From NCBI RefSeq assembly GCF_900537085.1, contig NZ_UNRE01000003.1, positions 263,808-327,807 on the forward strand: a stretch of DNA of 64,000 nucleotides, read 5' to 3'. The position numbers and the translations under genes are program-made. The notes under the pieces are model-generated. The model was not told where the DNA came from. It searched no databases and worked only from the letters and a program-made list of their open reading frames with translations. The stretch comes from Agarivorans sp. Alg241-V36 (GTDB lineage Bacteria > Pseudomonadota > Gammaproteobacteria > Enterobacterales > Celerinatantimonadaceae). Shown here one piece after another: positions 30,136 to 39,585 of this stretch (position 1 is the stretch's first letter; every line of letters begins with the position of its first letter).

Positions 30136-30774
30136 TTACTCTTGAAGCCAAGGTGGCAAACAAACACCTAGCCCGCCCAAGCCACAGTATCCATTAGGAT
30201 TTTTGTGCAAGTATTGCTGATGGTAAAGCTCTGCGTAATAAAAAGTATCAAAGTTAACTAATTCGGTACTAATAGCGTGCGCTAAACCTTCACCTTGCAA
30301 GGCTTTCTGGTAAGCCTGTTGGGCTTGCTTAGCTAATTCCAACTGCTCACTGCTAGTAGCAAATATCATCGAGCGATACTGGGTACCAACATCCCCACCT
30401 TGGCGCATGCCTTGGGTTGGGTCGTGCTGCTCAAAAAAGCAGGTCAACAATTGCTGATAGCTAATCACACTTGGATCATATATCACTTTCACAACTTCAG
30501 TGTGTCCAGTTAAACCGGTACACACTTCATCGTAATTAGGGTTAGGCGTAAAACCGCCGGCATACCCTACCGCAGTTGTAATTACGCCTTGCTGTTGCCA
30601 AAACAAACGTTCTGCGCCCCAAAAACAACCTAAGCCAAAATAAGCCGTTGCTTGATTAGCGCTAGCATGTTCTAGGTAGTTGCTGCCATTAACAGCGTGA
30701 ATACCGTCTAAGTTAATGGCTTCCATACGTCCAGGTAAGGCATCCGCTTGGCTAACCAAAGTCGTTTTGCTCAT
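30136..30774 (-). CDS. msrA: Peptide methionine sulfoxide reductase MsrA
   Basis: Reduces the S-epimer of methionine sulfoxide in proteins and free methionine. The catalytic cysteine is in GLGCFWGAERLFW at about residue 51, and resolving cysteines are in the C-terminal GYCGLGGLGVC. Length of 212 residues equals E. coli MsrA, including its N-terminal extension. Lies downstream of glnS in the same direction, 44 bases apart, and may be cotranscribed. Confidence 0.95.
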   Translation of the reverse strand: MSKTTLVSQADALPGRMEAINLDGIHAVNGSNYLEHASANQATAYFGLGCFWGAERLFWQQQGVITTAVGYAGGFTPNPNYDEVCTGLTGHTEVVKVIYDPSVISYQQLLTCFFEQHDPTQGMRQGGDVGTQYRSMIFATSSEQLELAKQAQQAYQKALQGEGLAHAISTELVNFDTFYYAELYHQQYLHKNPNGYCGLGGLGVCLPPWLQE

Positions 30775-30818
30775 TGATACAACTCCATCTCTATTGGCAA
30801 ACGTTTAATTGCTAGCGC

Positions 30819-32483
30819 CTAGCCACCAATTTTGGCCCAAGTATCGCGTAGACCTACAGTGCGGTTAAACACTAGAGCTTCGGGGCTTGAATCTACGCTA
30901 TCGGCACAAAAGTAACCTTGGCGTTCAAACTGGTAGGCTTGCTCTGCCTTGGCAGACACTAGGCTTGGCTCTACAAAACCACGTTTAACCACTAATGAAT
31001 CTGGGTTAAGCACCGCGGTGAAGTCTTCTTCGGCCGCTGGGTTTGCTACCGAGAATAAACGGTCGTACAAGCGAATTTCAGCAGGTTTTGCGTGCTCAGC
31101 AGAAACCCAATGAATAACGCCTTTTGGCTTACGCCCATCTTCTGGATTTTTGCCTAAGGTCGTTTCGTCGTAGCTACAATAAACCGTGGTTACATTGCCG
31201 TTTTCATCTTTGTCACAACGCTCAGCTTTAATCATATAAGCATTACGTAGGCGCACTTCTTTGCCGATCACTAAACGCTTGAACTTTTTGTTGGCTTCTT
31301 CACGGAAATCTTCCGCTTCAATATAAAGTTCGCGACTAAATGGCACTTCACGCTCGCCCATGTCTTCACTTGGGTGAATAGGTGCAGACAGTTGCTCAAG
31401 CTTATCTTCTGGGTAGTTTTCAATCACTACTTTAATAGGGTCAAGTACTGCCATCGCACGGGGTGCATTGGCATTAAGATCTTCTCGAATACAGGCTTCC
31501 AACATTGGCATTTCTACCATGTTTTCCATTTTAGTCACGCCGATTCGTTTACAAAACTCAACAATAGAGCCTGCGGTATAACCACGGCGACGCAAACCTG
31601 CAATGGTTAACATACGCGGATCGTTCCAACCATTCACATGGCCATCCACCACGAGGGTATTAAGCTTACGCTTAGACATTACCGTGTATTCAAGGTTTAA
31701 GCGTGAAAACTCATACTGATGAGGCACTGTCTCAATGGTGATGTTCTCTAGTACCCAGTCGTACAAACGGCGGTTATCTTGGAACTCTAAAGTACATAAA
31801 GAGTGAGTAATGCCTTCAATCGCATCAGAAATACAGTGAGTAAAATCGTACATTGGGTAAATGCACCATTTATCACCGGTTTGATGGTGATGAGCAAAGC
31901 GTACTCGATAAATCACTGGATCGCGCATACACATGAACGAAGAGCTCATATCAATTTTGGCGCGCAATGAACACTCACCTTCTTTGAATTCACCAGCACG
32001 CATCTTTCTAAACAATGCTAGATTCTCTTCAATAGATGTATCACGGTAAGGGCTATTTTTACCTGGCTTACTTAAGGTGCCACGGTACTCTCTGGCTTCA
32101 TCTGCGTTTAAGAAACAAACAAAGGCCAAGCCCTTTTGGATCAACTCTTCGGCATAAGCGTATAGTTGGTCAAAATAGTTTGAGGAATAACACACCTCGC
32201 CATCCCACTCAAAGCCAAGCCACTTAACGTCTTGTTGAATAGAGTTAACGTAGTCAATGTCTTCTTTTTCAGGGTTGGTATCATCGAAACGCAAATTACA
32301 TGCGCCCTGGTAGTCTTGAGCAATACCAAAGTTCAAACAAATCGACTTAGCATGGCCGATGTGTAAGTAACCATTTGGCTCCGGTGGGAAACGCGTATGC
32401 ACAGAGTCATGCTTTCCGGATTTAAGATCTTCATCAATGATGTGACGAATGAAATTGCTAGGGCGATTTTCCGCCTCACTCAT
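30819..32483 (-). CDS. glnS: Glutaminyl-tRNA synthetase
   Basis: Class I synthetase charging tRNA-Gln. Of 554 residues, the HIGH motif is in [11 protein letters not shown] (about 38) and the KMSKS-type motif in YTVMSKRKL (about 268). The C-terminal anticodon-binding beta-barrels are present, ending in [10 protein letters not shown]. Length matches E. coli GlnS (554). The start ATG is the first in frame and gives [12 protein letters not shown], the usual family start. Confidence 0.97.
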   Translation of the reverse strand: MSEAENRPSNFIRHIIDEDLKSGKHDSVHTRFPPEPNGYLHIGHAKSICLNFGIAQDYQGACNLRFDDTNPEKEDIDYVNSIQQDVKWLGFEWDGEVCYSSNYFDQLYAYAEELIQKGLAFVCFLNADEAREYRGTLSKPGKNSPYRDTSIEENLALFRKMRAGEFKEGECSLRAKIDMSSSFMCMRDPVIYRVRFAHHHQTGDKWCIYPMYDFTHCISDAIEGITHSLCTLEFQDNRRLYDWVLENITIETVPHQYEFSRLNLEYTVMSKRKLNTLVVDGHVNGWNDPRMLTIAGLRRRGYTAGSIVEFCKRIGVTKMENMVEMPMLEACIREDLNANAPRAMAVLDPIKVVIENYPEDKLEQLSAPIHPSEDMGEREVPFSRELYIEAEDFREEANKKFKRLVIGKEVRLRNAYMIKAERCDKDENGNVTTVYCSYDETTLGKNPEDGRKPKGVIHWVSAEHAKPAEIRLYDRLFSVANPAAEEDFTAVLNPDSLVVKRGFVEPSLVSAKAEQAYQFERQGYFCADSVDSSPEALVFNRTVGLRDTWAKIGG

Positions 32484-32825
32484 ACCAGCCTACCTATAAA
32501 TAATTAAACGCTAATTAAAGCCGTATAATCACTGATTCTTAGGCTTAGTACAAGCAACCATCGAACAAGCGTTGAAAAGATCGCCTCACGCCCTTGTTCG
32601 ACATCAGCAACTCAGCCTTAAGAGGCCAAAATTGATTGGTTTTTCACCAAGTTTTTTGTTGCTAGCTCCATCTCACACCGCCACTGCATTGCTTGGCGAT
32701 TGAAGCTATCACCAGTTAGATTTAATCGGTATTTATTTGTTGATGATTCTCGCTAGTCGATGGCGAATTTTTCGCCATGGTTTATAGTCAATATAGGTCA
32801 CTGTTGATAATTAAGGGAATATATT
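32484..32825. other. Intergenic region between glnS and a lipoprotein gene
   Basis: 342 bases with no gene that I can support. It should hold the divergent promoters. The only clear structure is a perfect 8-base hairpin (ATGGCGAA 32760-32767, loop TTT, TTCGCCAT 32771-32778) about 50 bases before the lipoprotein start. It lacks a T run, so it is more likely an operator or leader hairpin than a terminator. Confidence 0.5.
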
Positions 32826-33227
32826 ATGCGTTTGATAAGTTTAGGTTTTAGCCTACTACTGCTGTTTGCATGTTCAAGCCAACCTACTTGGGATGGCATG
32901 TCTGAATCTGAAATTGCCGCCTGGAAAGAAATTGGCGTAAATGTAGAGCAAGTACAAACCTATGTACGAGCTGGCATCAGCCAGCCGCAAGTGAAAGAAT
33001 TTATAGACCAAAACTTTAGCGACCCCAATGAGATTACGGCTTGGGCTAAAGCGTTTAGCGCTGTTGACGCTAGAGGCTGGATAGATTCAGGCTTTGATCT
33101 TTCTTCAGCCACAGCGTGGGCAGCTAAAAAATTCTCCTTTGAAGAAGCAAGCGCTTGGAAATCTGCTGATTTCGATTTAGATGGCGCAGTGGATAACCGT
33201 GATAGAGGTTTAACCCCGGTAAAATAG
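32826..33227 (+). CDS. Lipoprotein with tandem Ala-Trp helical repeats
   Basis: Signal peptide with lipobox LFAC, so lipidated at cysteine 16. The mature 118 residues consist largely of about six imperfect repeats of 14-18 residues with a pattern like xxAWxxxxF: EIAAWKEIG, VKEFIDQNF, EITAWAKAF, ARGWIDSGF, ATAWAAKKF, ASAWKSADF. I do not recognise the family. The repeats suggest a small helical solenoid or binding surface in the periplasm. Residue 18 (Q) after the cysteine region predicts outer-membrane sorting. Converges on the FAH gene. Confidence 0.75.
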   Translation: MRLISLGFSLLLLFACSSQPTWDGMSESEIAAWKEIGVNVEQVQTYVRAGISQPQVKEFIDQNFSDPNEITAWAKAFSAVDARGWIDSGFDLSSATAWAAKKFSFEEASAWKSADFDLDGAVDNRDRGLTPVK

Positions 33228-33251
33228 CTTTAAGCCTCAAAGTGAAGGTGT

Positions 33252-34061
33252 TTACTCTATCTGAGTAGACACCTCGCCTAAACCATCAATGCTCACCACC
33301 ACTTTATCTCCGCTCTTTAAAGCTTTAGTTCTTCCAGGTGTGCCGGTAAAAATCACGTCATAGGGATGTAGCTGCACATATTGGCTAATGTAGCTGACGA
33401 TGTCTTCAACAGAGTGAATCATGTTGGCCGAGGTTTCTTGCTGAACTACTTCGCCATTTAACTTAGTGGTTACAGTAAACTGGTTACCACCCATAACTTG
33501 CGTTATCCAAGGAGAAATAGGCGCAAAGCCATCGGCTCCCTTAGCTCGCCACCATTGTAAATCTCGACCTTGCCAAGAGCGCTCAGTGAGATCATTACCA
33601 ACGGTATAGCCAAATATGCAATCTTTGGCATTTTGCTTGGTAACTTTTGAACAGGTTTTACCAATCACAACCACCAGCTCTCCCTCAAAATGCACATTAC
33701 GCGCATCTTTTGGAAACTGTATTGGGCCTCCAATGCTCAAGGAACTATGCGACTTATAGAATATTTCCGGCTTACTGGCACCGGCATCTCCAGCGTGGCT
33801 GCGATAATTTAAGCCCACCGCAAATACAGTGGCTGGTTTAATCGGCATTAAGTATTTGGCCTCAGCTATAGGCGATGACTGACCGTTAACTTCGCCGCTT
33901 TCTATGGGTGAAGCGTTAAGGTGCAGTAAGTTATCACCGGCGTGCTTAACCCAAGTGTTGACACCTTGATGGTCAATTAAAGCAAACTGATCATTCTGCG
34001 CAGCAATGGCAGTATTCGAGAGAAATAAAAGCGCGAAGCTAGTCGATAATAGTTTTTTCAC
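33252..34061 (-). CDS. Exported fumarylacetoacetate hydrolase-family protein
   Basis: A FAH-fold protein (269 residues). Metal ligands are visible in VHFEGELVVVIGK and GYTVGNDLTERSWQGRDLQWW, and the domain ends in IFTGTPG. Family members are cytoplasmic C-C bond hydrolases, decarboxylases or tautomerases. This one starts with a clear signal peptide (VKKLLSTSFALLFLSNTAIAA). I chose the GTG at 34061 because AAGGAC precedes it at good distance; the longer frame to 34109 destroys the signal peptide. Substrate is unknown. It lies 56 bases downstream of norR in the same direction. Confidence 0.82.
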   Translation of the reverse strand: MKKLLSTSFALLFLSNTAIAAQNDQFALIDHQGVNTWVKHAGDNLLHLNASPIESGEVNGQSSPIAEAKYLMPIKPATVFAVGLNYRSHAGDAGASKPEIFYKSHSSLSIGGPIQFPKDARNVHFEGELVVVIGKTCSKVTKQNAKDCIFGYTVGNDLTERSWQGRDLQWWRAKGADGFAPISPWITQVMGGNQFTVTTKLNGEVVQQETSANMIHSVEDIVSYISQYVQLHPYDVIFTGTPGRTKALKSGDKVVVSIDGLGEVSTQIE

Positions 34062-34117
34062 AGTTCGTCCTTGAGATTTGGCGTTCAAAATAATTACGCA
34101 CACAAGCAAACTATAGT

Positions 34118-35695
34118 TTAGCGTTTAACGACTTTATCTACACTTAAACCCAAACGTTTCGCCAAGCGGCTTAAATTGGCTCTATCAACACCCAGATCTT
34201 TAGCTGCCGCTGACCAGCTTCCTTGATGCTTCTCTAAACTCGCTGCCACCAAGTTTTTTTGATATGCGTCTGTGGCTTGGCGCAAGTTAAGGCCCCCCAA
34301 CGCTAAGCTTTTTGGTGTTGTAGATTCATGCAAAGTCTCTTCCGCAACATCTGCCGATTTAAGCTCGCCACAATCGACAGTGCTAATTCGTACAATGTCT
34401 TTGCCACTTTGATAAGCTCGCGCCTTTAGTGCTGCGCGACTAATCAAATGTTCTAGTTCTCGAACATTGCCAGGCCAATCGTAAGCGTTTAGATACGCCA
34501 CTAAATCACTTTGCAATTTAATTTGTGGAATACCCAACTTCCGCTTAACCAGCTCAACAAAAAAGCCCGCCAGCAACTGAACATCTCCCGCCCTCTCACG
34601 TAAAGGTGGTACCAATATTGGGTAAACCGATAAGCGATGATATAAATCGGCGCGAAATCGCCCCTGCTCCACTTCTTTAGCTAAATCGCGGTTGGTGGCT
34701 GCTATCACCCTCACATCTACCTTATGAATTTTGTCTTGGCCAAGCGACTGCACCTCTTGATTTTGCAGTACCCGCAATAGCTTACTTTGCGCGGCCAAAG
34801 GTAGCTCGCCTATTTCATCGAGGAAAATGGTGCCGCCATCTGCAATGCTAAACTTGCCTGCACGGTTTTTATCAGCGCCAGTAAATGCACCTTTTACATG
34901 GCCAAATAACTCACTTTCAATCAAGTTATCAGGCAAAGCCGCACAGTTAACATGCACGATTGGCGCTGTGTAACGGGATGATTGTAGGTGCAGCGAGCGC
35001 GCTACTAACTCCTTACCCACACCGGTTTCACCTTGGATCAAAATAGTAAAGTCAGAGGGAGCCACCAGCGCAATTTCTTGTTTTAAGCGCTTCATCACCG
35101 AGCTTTCACCCACTATCTCATCACTATTGTGATGCCAAGCGGCTTGATTTAACTCCTCTAACACTTGTTGTGAATGGTGAGCCTGCTGCTCGAGTAAATC
35201 TAGGGTTAGGCCGGTATTCAAGCTTGCAGCCGCCATGGCGGAAATAACTTCAAGCGTTCTATTGGGAATGTCATCAAACACTTCAGGCGTAAAGCTATCT
35301 AAGGTCAGCACACCAATTAAGTTTTGGTCAAAATACAAGGGTAAGCCCATACAGGCATGCACCGGTAAATCACCCTCTCGGTCAATCAACAAACCATCAT
35401 AGGGATCAGGCAGCTCACAATTGGCCGGAAAACGCACTGGGGAGTTAGAAGCACAGATTTGTTGAAAGCGAGGGTGCTCCGACAAATAAAAGCGCCTACC
35501 TAAGGTATCTCGGCTAAGGCCTTGTAAGGTGAGTGGCTTGAGCAACTCCCCACTTACAGCTAGCAAAGCCACAGCATCACAAGCAATGGTTTTTCGAACA
35601 GTATCCAATAAACGGTCGAAACGGTCTTTGCTACTTAAGTTTTGGGCTAAATCTAGGGCCAACTCTATTAAAGCTTTTGAAGATATATCTGACAT
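34118..35695 (-). CDS. norR: Nitric-oxide-responsive sigma-54 activator NorR
   Basis: An AAA+ enhancer-binding protein of 525 residues. The N-terminal GAF domain (about 1-170) binds NO through a mononuclear iron in E. coli. The central AAA+ domain has Walker A GETGVGKE, the sigma-54 contact loop GAFTGA and Walker [13 protein letters not shown]. The C-terminal Fis-type helix-turn-helix ends in [18 protein letters not shown]. It is divergent from the small membrane protein/nnrS pair. Two GT-N7-AC NorR sites and a sigma-54 promoter lie between them. Confidence 0.93.
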   Translation of the reverse strand: MSDISSKALIELALDLAQNLSSKDRFDRLLDTVRKTIACDAVALLAVSGELLKPLTLQGLSRDTLGRRFYLSEHPRFQQICASNSPVRFPANCELPDPYDGLLIDREGDLPVHACMGLPLYFDQNLIGVLTLDSFTPEVFDDIPNRTLEVISAMAAASLNTGLTLDLLEQQAHHSQQVLEELNQAAWHHNSDEIVGESSVMKRLKQEIALVAPSDFTILIQGETGVGKELVARSLHLQSSRYTAPIVHVNCAALPDNLIESELFGHVKGAFTGADKNRAGKFSIADGGTIFLDEIGELPLAAQSKLLRVLQNQEVQSLGQDKIHKVDVRVIAATNRDLAKEVEQGRFRADLYHRLSVYPILVPPLRERAGDVQLLAGFFVELVKRKLGIPQIKLQSDLVAYLNAYDWPGNVRELEHLISRAALKARAYQSGKDIVRISTVDCGELKSADVAEETLHESTTPKSLALGGLNLRQATDAYQKNLVAASLEKHQGSWSAAAKDLGVDRANLSRLAKRLGLSVDKVVKR

Positions 35696-35722
35696 TATTA
35701 CTCCTCATTAACACTCATAGTA

Positions 35723-35759
35723 GTCTTTATGACTCCACCACTCAAGAAGTCAAAATGAC
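35723..35759. promoter_or_regulatory. Two NorR-type enhancer sites
   Basis: GTCTTTATGAC (35723-35733) and GTCAAAATGAC (35749-35759) both fit the E. coli NorR core GT-N7-AC and share the GTC...TGAC form, spaced 26 bases start to start. E. coli has three such sites upstream of norV; I see no convincing third here. Confidence 0.75.
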
Positions 35760-35810
35760 TACACAGGTAAGTAGATAGGCGGATTTACTGGCTTTAACGA
35801 CTTTACATAG

Positions 35811-35826
35811 TTGGTATGAAGATTGC
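35811..35826 (+). promoter_or_regulatory. Sigma-54 promoter of the nnrS unit
   Basis: TTGGTATGAAGATTGC has the required GG and GC doublets separated by ten bases (-24/-12). It lies about 52 bases downstream of the second NorR site and about 55 before the first gene. Confidence 0.78.
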
Positions 35827-35880
35827 GATGTATCGAGTAAGTAAAACTAAACTCCAAGTAATTTGTATGAGGGTAGCCCT

Positions 35881-36150
35881 ATGAAACACTTTCCAGTAAT
35901 TGTAGATTCGAAACAACCGAGCGACTTTCGCCAATATATGCGTTGCATAGTAGGTGGAAACTGGTTAATGCTGGTTTCACTTGTTGTGATCATTTCATCT
36001 ATTATCATTTCCTACCCCTTAGCACAGGCTTTTTCTATGCCAATGCAAATTACCGCACACATATCTACTATTGTGTTTGCTGGCGTACTGAAAGTGGGTT
36101 ACGTGTTACGCTGTGTAGGATTCAACGAACTCGGTCATGAGGTTATATAG
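35881..36150 (+). CDS. Small two-helix membrane protein of the NO-response unit
   Basis: 89 residues with two predicted membrane helices (about 27-50 and 56-80). I do not recognise a named family. Its place directly behind the NorR-controlled sigma-54 promoter and its 1-base overlap with nnrS (TAGTG) point to a role with NnrS in nitric-oxide stress. The ATG at 35881 is chosen because GAGGG precedes it; the frame opens 6 codons earlier. Confidence 0.8.
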   Translation: MKHFPVIVDSKQPSDFRQYMRCIVGGNWLMLVSLVVIISSIIISYPLAQAFSMPMQITAHISTIVFAGVLKVGYVLRCVGFNELGHEVI

Positions 36151-37349
36151 TGATTAAAATTGCTGAGCCAGATTCAAACAATACTCCCCAACACTGGCAT
36201 CAACATCCGCTATTGGAATTAGCCTTTCGCCCATTCTTCTTGCTGGCGGCGCTGAGCTCAGCATTTAGCATAGCGCTTTGGGTGCTGCTGTTAAACGGAC
36301 ACATCTTGATTGGCTTTAGCGGCTTAAGTCCTCAGGTTTGGCACGCCCATGAAATGCTAGTTGGCTTTGGCACCACCGTCGCTGTAGGTTTCATTTTAAC
36401 CGCAGTACAAACTTGGACCGGTCAACCAAGCATTAAAGGCAAAGCGCTGGCGGGCTTGGTGCTATTATGGTGTTTCGCTCGTATAGCCTTTTATATAAAC
36501 ACCGCTGAGAGCGCAATACTCGCAAGTGTATTACAAGGTTTGTGGTGGCTCGCCGTGGTGGTGATTTATAGCAAGCTTGTGTTTGCTGCTCAAAACCGCC
36601 GTAACTACATTTTTATCGCTCTATTGTCGGTCATGGGTTTGATAAACTTGGCGATTTTAGCCAGTGACTTGCTCGCCAATACTGCCCTAGCACTACATTT
36701 AACTCGAGCCATGGTGTTGTTATTTACCATTATGATGGCCTTGGTGGGCGGCAGAGTAATCCCTTTCTTTACTGTTCGCGGCGCCCAAACCGCAGCCATA
36801 GAGTGTCCGGAGTGGATCAACCGCTTAGTAGGTCCATTGGCCATCGCCACTACCGCGGCTTTTATCGCTAGCCACTTTGTGAATGCTTACCACTTGGTAC
36901 CGCTTAGTTTAATGCTCTTGGGGCTATTACATTTACTCCGCTTAGCTTACTGGCGCAGTATCAATACCCTAAAAGTGCCGCTGTTATGGTCCTTGCACAT
37001 TTCTTACTTGCTTATGGCTCTAGGTTTAATTGCGCTCGGCGCAAGTTATTACTTTGCTTCGCTAAGCTTTAGCAATGCGCTTCATATTATTACCATTGGG
37101 GCCATTAGTTTGATGATTTTTGCCATGATGAGCCGAGTATCGCTGGGCCATACGGGCAGAACCTTGGCAATAAAGCCTGTTATTAGCGCAGCTTTTATAC
37201 TGTTGATTGCGGCCACGCTAATTCGCGCCTTTTTACCACTGGCAGATGCTTTACTTGCTTGGAATGTAAGTGCCGGGCTTTGGATTATCGCCAGCCTTAT
37301 TTTCTTGGCCGTATACTTGCCAATTTTATCGACAAAACGCCAAAGCTAA
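36150..37349 (+). CDS. nnrS: NnrS family heme- and copper-containing membrane protein
   Basis: NnrS proteins relieve nitrosative stress in Vibrio and Rhodobacter. This one has 399 residues and about 12 membrane helices. The conserved histidine-rich start (HQHPLLELAFRPFF), the WHAHEMLVGFG motif and the GRVIPFFT segment are present and are probably metal ligands. It begins with GTG that overlaps the previous stop by one base, so translation is coupled. Expected to be induced by NO through NorR. Confidence 0.9.
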   Translation: MIKIAEPDSNNTPQHWHQHPLLELAFRPFFLLAALSSAFSIALWVLLLNGHILIGFSGLSPQVWHAHEMLVGFGTTVAVGFILTAVQTWTGQPSIKGKALAGLVLLWCFARIAFYINTAESAILASVLQGLWWLAVVVIYSKLVFAAQNRRNYIFIALLSVMGLINLAILASDLLANTALALHLTRAMVLLFTIMMALVGGRVIPFFTVRGAQTAAIECPEWINRLVGPLAIATTAAFIASHFVNAYHLVPLSLMLLGLLHLLRLAYWRSINTLKVPLLWSLHISYLLMALGLIALGASYYFASLSFSNALHIITIGAISLMIFAMMSRVSLGHTGRTLAIKPVISAAFILLIAATLIRAFLPLADALLAWNVSAGLWIIASLIFLAVYLPILSTKRQS

Positions 37350-37432
37350 GCATTCATTAGCAAGTACTAGACGCCCTTTATGTATTCTGCGATATTGCAG
37401 CAATATAAAAGGGCTTTTTCAAGGAACTCCCA

Positions 37433-38050
37433 ATGTTACTAAGTGTTTGGCTTACTTTTGTAGTCGCTTGCATTGTGTTTAGTATTTCACCAGGAGCTGG
37501 CACTGTTGCCACTATTAGCCATTCATTAAGTGGTGGCTTTAAACAAGCCTGTAAAAACATTGCTGGCTTACAACTGGCTCTTGTTACTCATCTAATTATT
37601 GTGTCTGTTGGCTTGGGGGCACTATTAGCTTCTTCTGCTGTTGCCTTTACTGCGGTTAAGTACCTAGGTGCCGCCTACCTTCTCTATTTAGGTATTAGTA
37701 AATTCCTCGAAAAACCAACGGCATTAACTGGCCAAGAGACAGTTGTAAAGTCCAGTTCGCAACTGATCAAACAGGGCTTTATTGTTAACTTGATGAACCC
37801 TAAATCTATCATTTTTCTTGCTGCATTTTTGCCGCAGTTTGTTAACCCGAATCTGGATATGACCGGCCAATACCTGCTATTAGGGTTAACAGTAGTCATG
37901 ATAGATTGCGCGGTAATGTTTAGTTATGCCACTCTCGCTTCAGCGGTTAAACCTTGGCTAGGTAAAGCCAAGTTTATTGCGTTGCAGAATCGCATCTTTG
38001 GTTCACTGTTTGTGATGATGGGTATTGCCCTGGCTAAAGTAGAGCGATAA
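37433..38050 (+). CDS. LysE/RhtB family amino-acid exporter
   Basis: Inner-membrane protein of 205 residues with about six helices. The family start FSISPGAGTVATISHSLSGG and the segment GFIVNLMNPKSIIFLAAFLPQFV are diagnostic of LysE/RhtB exporters of amino acids such as threonine, homoserine or lysine. The exact substrate cannot be told. Single gene. Confidence 0.9.
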   Translation: MLLSVWLTFVVACIVFSISPGAGTVATISHSLSGGFKQACKNIAGLQLALVTHLIIVSVGLGALLASSAVAFTAVKYLGAAYLLYLGISKFLEKPTALTGQETVVKSSSQLIKQGFIVNLMNPKSIIFLAAFLPQFVNPNLDMTGQYLLLGLTVVMIDCAVMFSYATLASAVKPWLGKAKFIALQNRIFGSLFVMMGIALAKVER

Positions 38051-38150
38051 AACTAGCGCAATAACTAAAAAGCAGTTTTCTTCAAATTAGTTTCGTCTTT
38101 TTATCTAGTTGCTCGTCTTATAGATAAATAACCATGATAGCGAGATTGAA

Positions 38151-38843
38151 ATGATTAAAATTGTTAGCTTTAAAATATGCCCTTTTGTTCAGCGTGTAAC
38201 CGCAGCACTAGAAGCCAAGGGTATTGCCTACCAAATTGAGTACATCAGTTTAAAAGACAAACCCCAGTGGTTTTTAGATATTTCACCTAATGGGCAAGTT
38301 CCCGTTCTAGTGACAGATAACAACACTGCGCTGTTTGAATCAGATGCCATTATTGAATACATTGAAGATGAATACGGCCCTCTAAACGATAAGCTTAGTA
38401 ACGAGCAACGTGCCTTAGACCGAGCGTGGAGTTACTTGGCCAGTAAACACTATTTAAGCCAATGCGGCACCATGGGTAGCAAAACCAAAGAAGATTTTGA
38501 ACAACGAAGTGAAAACTTGATAAAAGCCTTCGCTAAAGCGGAACAAAAGCTATCAGGCACCAGCCTATTTTTTGGCGCCAATCACTTAGGTAAAGTGGAC
38601 GTTGCCTGGCTGCCCTTGTTACACCGAGCGCATATTGTTAAACAAAAAACTGGCTTTGACTTTTTGTGTGGCTTACCGAAAATGCAAGCTTGGCAAAACA
38701 ACTTAATGGCTACAGATTTAGTGAGCAAAACAGTTGCCGAAGACTTTGAAGAAAAATTCAGCAACTTTTACCTCACCAATACCTATTTAGGGGGCAATAG
38801 CAATGCTGCTGCGCCAAGCTGCGGTGTAAGTTCTTGCTGCTAA
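38151..38843 (+). CDS. Glutathione S-transferase family protein with cysteine-rich tail
   Basis: 230 residues. The N-terminal thioredoxin-fold domain has CPFVQR (Cys 10), like Omega/glutaredoxin-type transferases, and the glutathione-binding segment NGQVPVLV followed by ESDAIIEYI. A helical C-terminal domain follows. Unusually it ends in a tail CGVSSCC, where the family normally has no cysteine cluster. The sigZ-like gene follows 88 bases downstream in the same direction, so the two may be linked in redox or metal response. Confidence 0.87.
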   Translation: MIKIVSFKICPFVQRVTAALEAKGIAYQIEYISLKDKPQWFLDISPNGQVPVLVTDNNTALFESDAIIEYIEDEYGPLNDKLSNEQRALDRAWSYLASKHYLSQCGTMGSKTKEDFEQRSENLIKAFAKAEQKLSGTSLFFGANHLGKVDVAWLPLLHRAHIVKQKTGFDFLCGLPKMQAWQNNLMATDLVSKTVAEDFEEKFSNFYLTNTYLGGNSNAAAPSCGVSSCC

Positions 38844-38931
38844 GTGCTTTGCTATAACTTCACGCTTGCTATTGGCTTTTATACTAGGCTAATAGCAAGT
38901 CTGTTACCTCTACCAGCATTAAGTAAAATCG

Positions 38932-39474
38932 ATGAACTTAGAATCAGTATGGCAACAATACAGTGATAGTTTAAAAGCCTTTTTGCATGCCAACTTGAGT
39001 GATGCTGCCGACGTAGATGATGTGCTACAAGAGATACTGCTTAAAACCTACCAGCACATCAGCCAATTGAAAGATGCCACTAAGGTGAAACCTTGGCTGT
39101 TTCAAATCGCCAATAACAGTATTATCGACTTTTATCGCCAGCAGGGTAAAAGCAAAGCACTGCAGCAAGATCAGCTTTGGTATAACCAAGATGAAAGCAA
39201 TATTCACCAACAGCTTAGTCAGTGTATGTCCCCTTTTATTTACGCCCTACCCGACGAAGAGGCTCAAATGCTGATGAGCATTGAGCTAGAAGGCGTATCT
39301 CAAAAAGATTATGCCAAACAACATGAGATGAATTATTCAACCTTGAAATCTCGAGTACAAAAAGCGCGCTTAGAAGTGCTTAAACTATTTCAATCTTGTT
39401 GCCAGTTCACCCTCGATTCACAGGGACGACTGGTTGAATATCAGCGTAAAGAAACCACATGCAAAGACTGCTAA
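38932..39474 (+). CDS. sigZ: ECF-type RNA polymerase sigma factor, SigZ family
   Basis: 180 residues with sigma region 2 (DADDVDDVLQEILLKTY-like stretch at about 22-42, and KPWLFQIANNSIIDFYR) and region 4 (about 110-150, EGVSQKDYAKQHEMNYSTLKSRVQKAR). The C-terminal tail with paired cysteines (SCCQFTLDSQGRLVEY, then CKDC at the very end) is the signature I associate with SigZ. No anti-sigma gene is adjacent. The cysteine tail suggests self-contained redox or metal sensing, which is inference. Confidence 0.88.
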   Translation: MNLESVWQQYSDSLKAFLHANLSDAADVDDVLQEILLKTYQHISQLKDATKVKPWLFQIANNSIIDFYRQQGKSKALQQDQLWYNQDESNIHQQLSQCMSPFIYALPDEEAQMLMSIELEGVSQKDYAKQHEMNYSTLKSRVQKARLEVLKLFQSCCQFTLDSQGRLVEYQRKETTCKDC

Positions 39475-39585
39475 AACAGATTAAATCAATAGCTAGAGCA
39501 TACCTTAATGATATTTGCTAAATACGTTCAAGCTTAGTAGCGTATGAAGATACTGTAACCCCGTTAAAATTTATGAAGTGATTCT

